Assembly (NCBI RefSeq): GCF_014023275.1
Contig: NZ_CP054698.1
Coordinates: 1,984,001 to 2,048,000 of the forward strand
Direction: 5' to 3'
From: Nostoc edaphicum CCNP1411
GTDB lineage: Bacteria > Cyanobacteriota > Cyanobacteriia > Cyanobacteriales > Nostocaceae
DNA: 64,000 nt
The notes under the pieces were generated by a model. It had not been told where the DNA came from and did no database searches. It was given only the letters and a program-made list of their open reading frames with translations. Position numbers and translations under genes: made by a program. This document shows positions 25,403-33,601 of this stretch, one piece after another. Every line of letters begins with the position of its first letter. Position 1 is the stretch's first letter.

Positions 25403-26497
25403 ATGAAACGTTCAAATCGCCTTGCTTGGATAGGAGCGATCGCACTCGCTGCGATCGTTTTACTTAGTTTGGTTGCGGCTCCCAATAATACTAAACTTAA
25501 CACTGGCTCTACCTATAACCGCGCCCCTGATGGCTATGGTGCTTGGTATGCTTTTATGCAACAGCAGGGAACTTCTATCAAGCGCTGGCAAAAGCCTTTT
25601 AGTGATATTCAGCCAGAAAACAGCCCAGTTACTCTACTACAGGTAGGCGGCTATCCAAGGGAGACGACACTGGATAATCAAGAGCGTGAATGGGTAGAAA
25701 AAGGGAATACTTTGGTAATTTTGGGGGCTGGGGGGCGGGTTACAGAAGCGGAGTTTAGCACTATGCAGAAATCTCCCCAAGGTGATATTAAAATTGATAC
25801 ACGTAGACGATATAAAAAAGCTAACTCCCAGCAAGTTGATTTAGGCGATCGCTTTGGTGCTGTTGTCTGGGAAGAAAATTACAAACAGGGAAAGGTAATT
25901 TTTTCTACCACTCCTTATTTAGCCGCCAACGCCTACCAAGATTATTTAAGTAATTTCAAGTATCTAGCCAGTTTAGTAACTGAAAAAAGCAACACAGTAT
26001 TTGTCGATGAATACATCCACGGCTATAAAGATGCCGATGTCAGAAAGAAAGAAAGCGAAGGAAATTTATTTAGTTTTTTTGCTAAAACTCCTTTATTTCC
26101 AATATTGATACAGGTAGGTATCCTGCTATTAGTACTAACTTGGGCACAGAATCGCCGCTTTGGCAAACCAGTAGCTTTAGATACACCAGTTGCAGATAAC
26201 AGCGAAGCATACATCCAAGCTTTAGCGGGAGTGTTGCAGAAAGCTGATACCACCAACTTTGTTGTAGATATGGTGGGTAAACAAGAACAACTACAACTCC
26301 AAAAAGCTTTGGGATTAGGGCAAGTACTTTTAGAACGCCAAGCCTTAATTAATTTCTGGATAGAAAAAACAGGCGCAAGTGCAGGAGAATTAGATGCAGT
26401 TTTAAAGCTACAATCTCGCAAACAACCCATCAGTGAACGAGAACTGTTAAGCTGGTTGGGGAAATGGCGAACCATTAGATTAATTCGTAATTCGTAA
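25403..26497 (+). CDS. DUF4350 domain protein
   Basis: A 364-residue membrane protein: N-terminal helix (LAWIGAIALAAIVLLSLVAA), a DUF4350 domain with YNRAPDGYGAWYAFMQQQG and the YPRETTLDNQEREWVEKGNTLVILG segment, a second helix at about residues 232-250 (LFPILIQVGILLLVLTWAQN), and a cytoplasmic tail. It is the usual neighbour of a MoxR ATPase and a DUF58 protein; the set is thought to act in chaperoning or assembly at the membrane. Its last codons (RLIRNS) and stop are encoded by a TTCGTAA heptad tract. MoxR follows after 62 bases. Confidence 0.85.
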   Translation: MKRSNRLAWIGAIALAAIVLLSLVAAPNNTKLNTGSTYNRAPDGYGAWYAFMQQQGTSIKRWQKPFSDIQPENSPVTLLQVGGYPRETTLDNQEREWVEKGNTLVILGAGGRVTEAEFSTMQKSPQGDIKIDTRRRYKKANSQQVDLGDRFGAVVWEENYKQGKVIFSTTPYLAANAYQDYLSNFKYLASLVTEKSNTVFVDEYIHGYKDADVRKKESEGNLFSFFAKTPLFPILIQVGILLLVLTWAQNRRFGKPVALDTPVADNSEAYIQALAGVLQKADTTNFVVDMVGKQEQLQLQKALGLGQVLLERQALINFWIEKTGASAGELDAVLKLQSRKQPISERELLSWLGKWRTIRLIRNS

Positions 26498-26514
26498 TTC
26501 GTAATTCGTAATTA
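26483..26514. repeat. AATTCGT heptad repeat at the end of the DUF4350 gene
   Basis: Four units of AATTCGT; the DUF4350 stop codon is inside. Related tracts are at 1273, 49110, 49262 and 62635. Confidence 0.75.
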
Positions 26515-26559
26515 TTTTTTTGGAATTGTTCTCTGTGTTGGTTATTTATTAATAAAAAT

Positions 26560-27510
26560 ATGAGCGAAACACATCCTATCTTAATTCGTCTCGGTCAAGG
26601 TATTAATCAAGTTATTGTCGGACAATCTAGCTTAATACAACAACTTTTAGTAGCACTGCTAGCGGGTGGACACGTAATTTTAGAAGGAGTACCGGGAACT
26701 GGTAAAACTCTCTTAGTAAAAGTGTTAGCGCAGTTAATCCAAGGGGATTTTCGCCGGATTCAACTAACACCAGATGTTTTACCTTCAGATATTACTGGTA
26801 CAAATATTTTTGACTTAAATAGCCGCAATTTCACTTTGAAAAAAGGGCCAATATTTACCGAAGTGCTGCTAGCTGACGAAATTAACCGTACTCCTCCCAA
26901 AACCCAAGCAGCGCTACTGGAAGCAATGGAAGAGATGCAGGTAACGCTAGATGGTGAAAGTTTGCCCTTACCAGATTTATTTTGGGTGATTGCAACCCAA
27001 AATCCTCTGGAATTTGAGGGGACTTATCCCTTACCAGAGGCGCAGTTGGACAGATTTTTATTTAAGCTGGTGGTAGATTATCCAGATCAAGCTGCTGAAA
27101 AGCAAATGTTACTGAATCGTCAAGCGGGTTTTGCAGCAAGGCGTTTGGATATTAGCCGTTTGAAACCAATTGCAACAGTAGCCGATATTTTGCAAGCACG
27201 ACAAGCAGTCAAAGAAGTTAAAGTATCAGAAGCGATCGTTGATTATTTGTTGGCGTTGGTGAGAACATCGCGTCAATATCCTGATTTAACTTTGGGTGCA
27301 TCGCCTCGCGCTGCCGGTGCTTGGTTGCAGACATCTCAAGCATTAGCCTGGTTAACTGGAAGAGATTTTGTCACACCAGATGATGTTAAAGCAGTTGCAT
27401 CGCCGCTGCTACGTCATCGCCTGATTTTGAAACCAGAAGCAATGCTGGATGGTTTACAAATGGATGCAGTAATTGCGTCGGTAATTAACCAAGTACCAGT
27501 TCCAAGGTAA
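26560..27510 (+). CDS. MoxR-type AAA+ ATPase
   Basis: A 316-residue AAA+ ATPase of the MoxR family. Walker A GVPGTGKT is at residues 43-50, Walker B VLLADEINRTPPKTQAALLEAMEE near 108-131, sensor 1 in VIATQNPLEFEGTYPLPEAQLDRF, and the sensor 2 region LGASPRAAGAWLQTSQA. MoxR ATPases act with DUF58/VWA-fold partners in maturing protein complexes. The partner DUF4350 gene is directly upstream; the DUF58 gene is at 7.2-8.4 kb. Confidence 0.93.
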   Translation: MSETHPILIRLGQGINQVIVGQSSLIQQLLVALLAGGHVILEGVPGTGKTLLVKVLAQLIQGDFRRIQLTPDVLPSDITGTNIFDLNSRNFTLKKGPIFTEVLLADEINRTPPKTQAALLEAMEEMQVTLDGESLPLPDLFWVIATQNPLEFEGTYPLPEAQLDRFLFKLVVDYPDQAAEKQMLLNRQAGFAARRLDISRLKPIATVADILQARQAVKEVKVSEAIVDYLLALVRTSRQYPDLTLGASPRAAGAWLQTSQALAWLTGRDFVTPDDVKAVASPLLRHRLILKPEAMLDGLQMDAVIASVINQVPVPR

Positions 27511-27526
27511 AAAATTATTTGTAGAA

Positions 27527-27745
27527 ATGGATAGCTACAGCCTGATTAGGCTGCTTAGAGCCATGCCCAAGGAGAAGGGTGGGGAAATTCCAGCGATCGC
27601 CCTTACCGCCTATGCTGGAGAAAGCGATCGCGATCTAGTCTTAGCAGTTGGTTTTCAGAAGCATATTGCCAAACCAGTCCAACCAACTGAATTACTTACC
27701 TCAATTGCAGATTTGCTTAAGGAAAGAGTCGGGAGTGAAGAATAG
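27527..27745 (+). pseudogene. C-terminal fragment of a response-regulator receiver domain
   Basis: A 72-codon frame whose product (MDSYSLIRLLRAMPKEKGGE, IPAIALTAYAGE, FQKHIAKPVQPTELL) matches the second half of a receiver domain, including the conserved Thr and Lys positions, but the phosphorylated Asp and the first three strands are missing. It is closely similar to the last 65 residues of the hybrid kinase at 30834-32960. Either a decayed gene or a duplicated fragment; the ATG is probably not a real start. Confidence 0.6.
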
Positions 27746-27786
27746 TGTAGTTCAAAATTCTCTGTAATCCAAAGTTTAACTCAAAC

Positions 27787-28383
27787 CTAATCCAATTCCC
27801 GGCGTCCTTCCAACGCCCTCGCCAAAGTCACCTCATCTGCGTACTCCAAATCACCACCCACAGGTAAACCAAAAGCAATCCGCGTCACTTTGGTAAATGG
27901 TTTCAGTAACTGACCAATATATAGTGTTGTTGTCTCCCCTTCCACACTCGGACTAATTGCGAGAATTACTTCTTGAGGTTTTTGCTGACTCACCCGGCGC
28001 TGCAAAGCCAGTATAGTCAACTGATCTGGCCCAATTCCATCAATCGGCGAAATTACCCCACCTAAAACGTGATACTTGCCTTTGTATTCGCGGGTTTTTT
28101 CCAGCGCAATCACATCGCGAGGATCTGCTACAACACAGATAGTATTGTTGTCACGATTGGCATTGCGGCAAATTTCACAAACAGGTTCAGCCGATAAGTG
28201 AAAGCAAACAGAACACAAACCAATCTGTTTTTTTGCCTCAATTAAAGCTTGTGCTAAAGCTTCTACTTCTGCTTCTGGTCGCTTCAAAATATGCAAAGCC
28301 AGTCGTTGGGCAGATTTAGGGCCAACTCCCGGTAGGCGTTGCAATTGCTCAATTAACCGTGCTAAAGGGCGTGCGTAAACCGT
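27787..28383 (-). CDS. recR: Recombination mediator RecR, start codon non-standard
   Basis: RecR acts with RecF/RecO in loading RecA at gaps. Present are the helix-hairpin-helix [15 protein letters not shown], the zinc finger CSVC...CEIC, and a Toprim domain with [13 protein letters not shown] and [12 protein letters not shown]. Homology runs upstream of the first ordinary start: [14 protein letters not shown] precedes LPGVG in the same frame, as in other RecR proteins, yet that stretch contains only a TTG (28344) or an ACG (28383) as possible starts before an in-frame stop at 28405. The ACG is 8 bases after GGAG and gives 198 residues, the usual RecR length, so I extend the gene to it. A TTG start would leave 185 residues and drop the conserved helix. 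Confidence 0.8.
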   Translation of the reverse strand, partial: TVYARPLARLIEQLQRLPGVGPKSAQRLALHILKRPEAEVEALAQALIEAKKQIGLCSVCFHLSAEPVCEICRNANRDNNTICVVADPRDVIALEKTREYKGKYHVLGGVISPIDGIGPDQLTILALQRRVSQQKPQEVILAISPSVEGETTTLYIGQLLKPFTKVTRIAFGLPVGGDLEYADEVTLARALEGRRELD

Positions 28384-28478
28384 TGTCTTGTCTCCAGAAT
28401 GTTTTTACCTTAACTATGATGACATTCTTATAGAATTTTGGATTGGTCATTTTATTTATCAGGAGTCAAGCAGACTCC

Positions 28479-28545
28479 AATACAGTTCAGATAAGACCAA
28501 AACACTTGTAGAGACGGCGATTTATCGCGTCTCGAAAACCCACAA
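28479..28545. mobile_element. MITE, AATAC family, partial copy
   Basis: Begins AATACAGTTCAGATAAGACC and keeps the GAGACGGCGATTTATCGCGTC palindrome region, but the GTATT right end is not found. A degraded relative of the copies at 2208, 10685 and 48147. Confidence 0.5.
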
Positions 28546-28597
28546 TTTTGTACTATAAGCTGACAAGAACCTTAATTTAGGTTATGTAGATTCAAAT

Positions 28598-28633
28598 AAA
28601 AAAGCGCCCCCTGTCACCAGAGGACGCTTTTTT
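28598..28633 (-). terminator. Intrinsic terminator of psbA
   Basis: AAAAAAGCG and CGCTTTTTT with inner arms around CCCCCTGTCACCAGAGGA; A-run and T-run on the two sides make it work in both directions. It is about 40 bases past the psbA stop codon and separates psbA from recR. Confidence 0.85.
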
Positions 28634-28673
28634 AAATTGTAGAGACGCTATGGATAGCGCCTTAAGCTTATGA

Positions 28674-29756
28674 TTAACCGTTGATAGCAGGAGCAGTAAG
28701 AGCTACAGGAGCAAAATCGCCAGCAGCCAAATCTAGAGGGAAATTGTGAGCATTACGCTCGTGCATTACTTCCATACCCAGGTTAGCGCGGTTGATTACA
28801 TCCGCCCAAGTTGCAATCACACGACCTTCAGAGTCAATGATTGATTGGTTGAAGTTGAAACCGTTCAAGTTGAACGCCATTGTGCTTACACCCAAGGCGG
28901 TGAACCAGATGCCGATTACAGGCCATGCTGCGAGGAAGAAGTGCAGTGAACGGCTGTTGTTGAAAGAAGCGTATTGGAAGATTAGACGACCGAAGTAGCC
29001 GTGGGCTGCAACGATGTTGTAGGTTTCTTCTTCTTGACCGAATTTGTAACCGTAGTTTTGAGATTCGGTTTCGGTTGTTTCACGAACCAAAGAAGAGGTT
29101 ACTAGTGAACCGTGCATTGCAGAGAACAAGCTTCCGCCGAATACACCAGCTACACCTAGTTGGTGGAAGGGGTGCATCAAGATGTTGTGTTCTGCTTGGA
29201 ACACGATCATGAAGTTGAATGTTCCTGAGATACCCAAAGGCATACCATCAGAGAATGAACCTTGTCCGATGGGGTATACCAAGAAGACTGCGGTTGCTGC
29301 TGCTACTGGAGCGCTGTATGCGATCGCAATCCAAGGGCGCATTCCTAAGCGGTAGGATAGTTCCCATTCACGACCCATGTAACAGAATACGCCAATCAGG
29401 AAGTGGAAAACTACCAATTGGTAAGGGCCGCCGTTGTACAACCACTCATCTAAGGAAGCTGCTTCCCAGATTGGATAGAAGTGCAAGCCGATAGCGTTGG
29501 ATGAAGGTACTACTGCACCGGAGATGATGTTGTTTCCGTAGATCAAGGAACCTGCTACTGGTTCACGGATTCCATCGATGTCTACTGGAGGAGCGGCGAT
29601 GAAGGCGATTACGAAGCAAGCGGTAGCTGCTAGCAAGGTGGGGATCATTACGACGCCGAACCAACCGATGTAAATCCGGTTGTTGGTGCTGGTGATCCAT
29701 TCGCAGAATCGATCCCATACGTTGGCGCTTTCGCGACGTTGTAAGGTTGTTGTCAT
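28674..29756 (-). CDS. psbA: Photosystem II D1 protein, Glu130 form
   Basis: The D1 reaction-centre protein in the thylakoid membrane; it binds the Mn cluster, Tyr-Z, pheophytin and QB. The 360 residues align from the [10 protein letters not shown] start to the C-terminal extension after LDLA; the processing site is Ala344 before [16 protein letters not shown]. Residue 130 is Glu ([10 protein letters not shown]), the form that in cyanobacteria is typical of high-light or stress-induced D1 copies, while low-light copies have Gln. The five helices and the Asp170, His332, Glu333, Asp342 ligand region ([15 protein letters not shown]) are intact. Other psbA copies are expected elsewhere in the genome. 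Confidence 0.98.
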   Translation of the reverse strand: MTTTLQRRESANVWDRFCEWITSTNNRIYIGWFGVVMIPTLLAATACFVIAFIAAPPVDIDGIREPVAGSLIYGNNIISGAVVPSSNAIGLHFYPIWEAASLDEWLYNGGPYQLVVFHFLIGVFCYMGREWELSYRLGMRPWIAIAYSAPVAAATAVFLVYPIGQGSFSDGMPLGISGTFNFMIVFQAEHNILMHPFHQLGVAGVFGGSLFSAMHGSLVTSSLVRETTETESQNYGYKFGQEEETYNIVAAHGYFGRLIFQYASFNNSRSLHFFLAAWPVIGIWFTALGVSTMAFNLNGFNFNQSIIDSEGRVIATWADVINRANLGMEVMHERNAHNFPLDLAAGDFAPVALTAPAING

Positions 29757-29819
29757 TGTTTTATAAGTGCGGTTAGTTATTTATGAATCAGGCAGTAAAG
29801 TCTTTGCCTGTGGAGCTAC

Positions 29820-29847
29820 TTTACACTGCTTTACAATTTGTAATCAA
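29820..29847 (-). promoter_or_regulatory. Possible psbA promoter
   Basis: On the minus strand, TTGATT (29847-29842) and TGTAAA (29825-29820) stand 16 bases apart, about 65 bases upstream of the psbA ATG. This is a sigma-70-like arrangement seen by eye, with no experimental support. Confidence 0.3.
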
Positions 29848-30051
29848 GTTTTATTACTTCAGTAAACCTGATGTGAGTTATTAGTTTTGCTTATTTAAAA
29901 GCAAACAACAAGGCAGAATACGCCGAAGCTCTCTTTTATGTGACATTACAATATTTGGTTATATGGCTCTTTAAAAGGGCTATAAGTATTATTTGCCTAC
30001 TCATCTGGGAATAATAGCTTTGTATATTACCGCTATTCTAGAAAAAATTAA

Positions 30052-30079
30052 CCCTCAGCTTACCACTGGGGGCTTTTTT
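30052..30079 (+). terminator. Orphan intrinsic terminator upstream of psbA
   Basis: Arms CCCTCAG and CTGGGGG around CTTACCA, followed by six T. No coding region precedes it on this strand (psbA is transcribed away), so it probably ends a small RNA or an untranslated leader. The stem resembles the terminators of the 14.5-15.0 kb RNA array. Confidence 0.6.
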
Positions 30080-30167
30080 GTTTGGCAGAATGGCATATCT
30101 GTAAATTAGAGGGTTGCTATGGTATTTGAGTAGGATACATTCCATGCGAAAAGTACTGACTTGCATT

Positions 30168-30196
30168 ACCTCTGGTAGTTAGCCAGGGGTTTTTAT
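30168..30196 (+). terminator. Second orphan terminator-like hairpin upstream of DUF2237
   Basis: Arms CCTCTGG and CCAGGGG around TAGTTAG, followed by TTTTTATTT. It lies 90 bases beyond the first hairpin and 215 bases before the DUF2237 start codon; attenuation or a small RNA are both possible. Confidence 0.5.
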
Positions 30197-30410
30197 TTAA
30201 ATACTCGGTAAGGGTAAAACTCAGTCCCTTTGAGAGCGATCGCTCTTAAATATTGTGCTGAGAGGTTTTTTTAGCGATTTTGATTTAAGTGATTCTACAA
30301 TTCCCTGCTTTTCGGAATTAATGAGAGATAGAAATTTTAATTCAACCAGGGAATTAACAATAAATATAAGCTTAATATCAAGTAGAAAAATCAAGTACAA
30401 CCAATTAACG

Positions 30411-30782
30411 ATGACAGACGCTAAAAACGTAATCGATGGAAACCTAGAGGTTTGCTGTACTTCTCCCATGACTGGGTTTTACCGCGACGGTTTTTGTCGT
30501 ACAGGTGGACAGGATTTCGGATCTCACGTCGTATGTGCCCAAGTGACATTAGAATTTCTGGAGTTCACTAAATCGCACGGGAACGACCTCAGTACATCTG
30601 TTCCTGATTTTAATTTTCCTGGATTGAAGCCTGGCGATCGCTGGTGTTTATGTGCTTCTCGCTGGCAACAAGCTCTCGAAGCTGGCGTTGCTCCACCCGT
30701 AATACTTTCAGCAACCCATGCTAGAGCCTTGGAAGTGGTTTCCTTAGACGAACTGAAAAAACACGCCCTAACTTCGTCTTGA
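30411..30782 (+). CDS. DUF2237 family protein
   Basis: A 123-residue protein of the DUF2237 family (VIDGNLEVCCTSPMTGFYRDGFCRTG, HVVCAQVTLEFLEFTKSHGNDL, PGDRWCLCASRWQQAL). Conserved Cys and His residues suggest metal binding, unproven. I start it at 30411 (MTDAKN); the frame is open to 30255, but that extension matches nothing in the family. It is followed immediately by CAAATGA heptads. Confidence 0.85.
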   Translation: MTDAKNVIDGNLEVCCTSPMTGFYRDGFCRTGGQDFGSHVVCAQVTLEFLEFTKSHGNDLSTSVPDFNFPGLKPGDRWCLCASRWQQALEAGVAPPVILSATHARALEVVSLDELKKHALTSS

Positions 30783-30832
30783 TTGGACAAATGACAAATG
30801 ACCAATGACAAATGACAAATGACAAATGACTA
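30783..30832. repeat. CAAATGA heptad repeat
   Basis: Six or seven units of ACAAATG / ACCAATG type fill the whole gap between the convergent DUF2237 and hybrid-kinase stop codons. Confidence 0.8.
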
Positions 30833-30833
30833 A

Positions 30834-32960
30834 TCAACTCACTGTAACTTCCAAAGTTAGTTCTAATACATTGGCAACCACAGCAATTAATTTCGTGGGG
30901 TCAATTGGCTTAGATAAATGCTGCTGAAACCCTGCTGAAAGAGCTTTTAAACGGTCTTCCTCTCGCGTGTATGCTGTTAAAGCGATCGCGGGGATACGTC
31001 CGCCTTTTTCTGGTTCTAAAGAGCGCAGCTTCCGAATTAGTGTATAACCATCCTGCTCTGACATACCAATGTCGCTAATCAGTATATCTGGTTTTGCTTG
31101 TTCAAGTACTGCTAACGCTTCATCAACTGATGCTACCGCAGTGGCAAAAGCTCCATACTCCTCAAACATAAAACTGAGAAAGTTACGGGTATCTGTTTCA
31201 TCATCTACAACTAACACTCTTAATCCAGCAAGGGGCGTTGATGCCACAGAAGAAATTTCTCCTGTGGCTTCTCTACTCGCCCTATTACCCCTATTGTCTT
31301 GTAGCAGTGGTAGTCTCACAGTAAAAGTTGCTCCTTGTCCAGCACCTAAACTTTGGGCAAATATTGTCCCCTTGTGTAGTTCCACTAGATGACGGACGAT
31401 CGCTAGTCCTAGTCCTAGTCCATTGTGCGATCGCGTTGTGGTGCTGTCTGCTTGCCGGAAACGCTCAAATACTTTGGGTAAAAACTCGGAACTGATACCA
31501 ATTCCTGTATCAACAACTTGAATTTGGGCGTACTGGGATTTTGAATTTTGAATTTTGGATTGTAGATTACTGCTTTTATCAGTGTCTAAAGAGTCTAAAT
31601 TTTCACCATCAGATCCCAATTCCAAATCTGAAATCGAAAATCCCAAATATTTTGATAGCCTGACTTCGACCCTACCACCTTTAGGCGTAAACTTAATGGC
31701 ATTAGTTAGTAGGTTCCAAACTATTTGCTGTAAACGGGCTGGATCGCCATAAACTGACCCTATGGAAGTATCCAGGACAGTATTTAACTTAATATCTTTT
31801 GGTTCTGCAAGAGGACGCACTGCTTCTAATGCTGCTTCCATCACCGAGAGCAGATTCACCGCAGATACATTTAACCGCAACTGACCCCGGATAATCCGAG
31901 ATACATCCAAAATATCCTCGATTAGTTGCATTTGAGATGTAGCGTTGCGTTCGATCGCCTCCAAGGCGCGGGAAGTGGCTTTTTCGTCAAGTTTCTTGGC
32001 GCGGAGGATTTTTGACCAGCCCAGCATCGAGGTTAGGGGTGTGCGGAGTTCGTGCGAGAGAACAGCAAGAAACTCATCTTTCATCCGATTTGCGGCTTCT
32101 GCTTCCTGTCTTGCTGTCTGTTCTCGAATTACTTGAGCGCGGACTTCTTCTGCTTGCTTGCGTTCCGTAATATCTTCAAGAGTGCCAACATATCCCACCA
32201 ATTCCCCTTGACCGGAAAGCATCGGTGATGAGCGAACCTGAACCCAGCGATCGCTACCATGAGCAGTTTGAAAGCGAAATTCTTCTGAGTAGTCGCGACC
32301 TTCACGAATGTAGGCAGACCAACTAGCAACTGCTCGTTCTTTGTCTTCTGGATGAACAGATTCCAGCCATCTTTTTTCTAGACTCTCTGCCGCTTTCAAA
32401 CCACAAATTGCCTGATAGCGAGGATTAGTATACTTACAACCGCCTTCAGTATCAATTTCAAAAATGCCAACGGGTGAGCAGGTACTTAGCGATCGGAATC
32501 GTTCTTCACTTTGCCTGAGTTCTGTATTGACAGCTACTAATTGCGCTGCTTGTTGCTTGACGGCTTCTGTTTTCTTAAATAGTTCTACGAATACTATGAC
32601 TTTAGAAGTCAGGATATTGGGGTCTAATGGTTTGAGCAAATAATCAACTGCACCCAAAGCATAGCCTTTAAACAGCATTTGGTCGCTGGTGCTAAAGGCG
32701 GTGAGAAAGATAATTGGAGTGTGACGCGATCGCCCCCGATTGCGAATCAAGGTAGCAGTTTCAAAGCCATCCATCCCTGGCATTTGCACATCTAGCAAAA
32801 TCACTGCAAAATCTTGATGCAGCAGACACCGCAAAGCTTCTTCCCCAGAAGTAGCTCTCACGAGATTCTCCCCTAGTTTTTCTAGGATTGCCTCTAGTGC
32901 CAGCAAATTTTCTAGTTTATCATCCACTAGGAGGATGTTGACTTTGGATTCCATCTGCAT
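30834..32960 (-). CDS. Hybrid histidine kinase with N- and C-terminal receiver domains
   Basis: A 708-residue sensor kinase. Order: receiver 1 (NILLVDDK, phosphorylated Asp in VILLDVQMPGMDG, Lys in YLLKPLD), a PAS domain with PAC tail (about residues 150-260, GYVGTLEDITERKQAEE), HisKA with the H box LAVLSHELRTPLTSM, HATPase with WNLLTNAIKFTPKGG, DTGIGIS and GLGLGLAIV, then receiver 2 (VLVVDDE, ILISDIGMSEQDGY, HLSKPIDP). No membrane helix, so it is cytoplasmic. I start it at 32960, 4 bases after the cheB stop; an earlier ATG at 33008 would overlap that gene. Its signal and output partner are unknown. Confidence 0.9.
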   Translation of the reverse strand: MQMESKVNILLVDDKLENLLALEAILEKLGENLVRATSGEEALRCLLHQDFAVILLDVQMPGMDGFETATLIRNRGRSRHTPIIFLTAFSTSDQMLFKGYALGAVDYLLKPLDPNILTSKVIVFVELFKKTEAVKQQAAQLVAVNTELRQSEERFRSLSTCSPVGIFEIDTEGGCKYTNPRYQAICGLKAAESLEKRWLESVHPEDKERAVASWSAYIREGRDYSEEFRFQTAHGSDRWVQVRSSPMLSGQGELVGYVGTLEDITERKQAEEVRAQVIREQTARQEAEAANRMKDEFLAVLSHELRTPLTSMLGWSKILRAKKLDEKATSRALEAIERNATSQMQLIEDILDVSRIIRGQLRLNVSAVNLLSVMEAALEAVRPLAEPKDIKLNTVLDTSIGSVYGDPARLQQIVWNLLTNAIKFTPKGGRVEVRLSKYLGFSISDLELGSDGENLDSLDTDKSSNLQSKIQNSKSQYAQIQVVDTGIGISSEFLPKVFERFRQADSTTTRSHNGLGLGLAIVRHLVELHKGTIFAQSLGAGQGATFTVRLPLLQDNRGNRASREATGEISSVASTPLAGLRVLVVDDETDTRNFLSFMFEEYGAFATAVASVDEALAVLEQAKPDILISDIGMSEQDGYTLIRKLRSLEPEKGGRIPAIALTAYTREEDRLKALSAGFQQHLSKPIDPTKLIAVVANVLELTLEVTVS

Positions 32961-32964
32961 CGGT

Positions 32965-33552
32965 TTATTTCTGTGATAAGTGACAAAGCTTGACCATCTG
33001 GGAAGCAATGTTTGAGAGTGTCAAAATCCAGTCTACTGTAACAGCAGAAATTGCTGCTTCTGGCATAATGTCGCTCTCAGCTGTGGCAGGTTCTTGTACA
33101 ATAGTAATTCCTCCCCGCTCTTTTATTTTCTTAAGACCTTGCATACCATCTTGGTTTGCTCCTGTCAAGATTACACCAATAACTTGCTCAGTGTAGACAT
33201 CGGCTGCCGACTCAAACAGCACATCAATAGATGGTCTAGCATAAGAAACAGGCTCATCAGTTGAAAGGGCAAAGTGACCTGGTTCAACCAGTAAATGATA
33301 ATCTGCTGGAGCTATGTATATATATCCTGGTAGTATTTCGTCCTTGTCTTCCACTTCTCGAATTTTCAACAAAGTGGATTCTTGTAATAACTCCTGAAGT
33401 GTGTTCCCAGACTCTTTATGACGGTGTTGCACGATCGCGATCGGCACAGTGAAGTCCGCTGGTAAATTTCCCAGAACGATTTTCAATGCAGATAATCCGC
33501 CTAAGGAAGTACCAATTACCACAATTTTAAACGACACTTGTTTAGCCCTCAC
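32965..33552 (-). CDS. CheB-type methylesterase domain protein, no receiver
   Basis: A 195-residue protein that is only the CheB catalytic domain: nucleophile Ser in GTSLGGLSAL, His in VQHRHKESGN, Asp in LTGANQDGMQGL. Classical CheB has an N-terminal receiver domain controlling it; here that is absent and a separate hybrid kinase with two receivers follows 4 bases downstream, so the control could be provided in trans. No CheR or chemoreceptor gene is in the window. Stand-alone CheB domains coupled to hybrid kinases occur in non-motile cyanobacteria and may regulate other carboxymethylated proteins, which is inference. Confidence 0.88.
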   Translation of the reverse strand: MRAKQVSFKIVVIGTSLGGLSALKIVLGNLPADFTVPIAIVQHRHKESGNTLQELLQESTLLKIREVEDKDEILPGYIYIAPADYHLLVEPGHFALSTDEPVSYARPSIDVLFESAADVYTEQVIGVILTGANQDGMQGLKKIKERGGITIVQEPATAESDIMPEAAISAVTVDWILTLSNIASQMVKLCHLSQK

Positions 33553-33601
33553 ACCTACGGAATGTGTGTTACGTAAATAGCAAAGGCTCTTTCATACTGA
33601 A

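Noticed and set aside
32960..33552. A complete chemotaxis operon
   Set aside because: Only a CheB-like domain and a hybrid kinase are found; CheR, CheW and receptors are absent.
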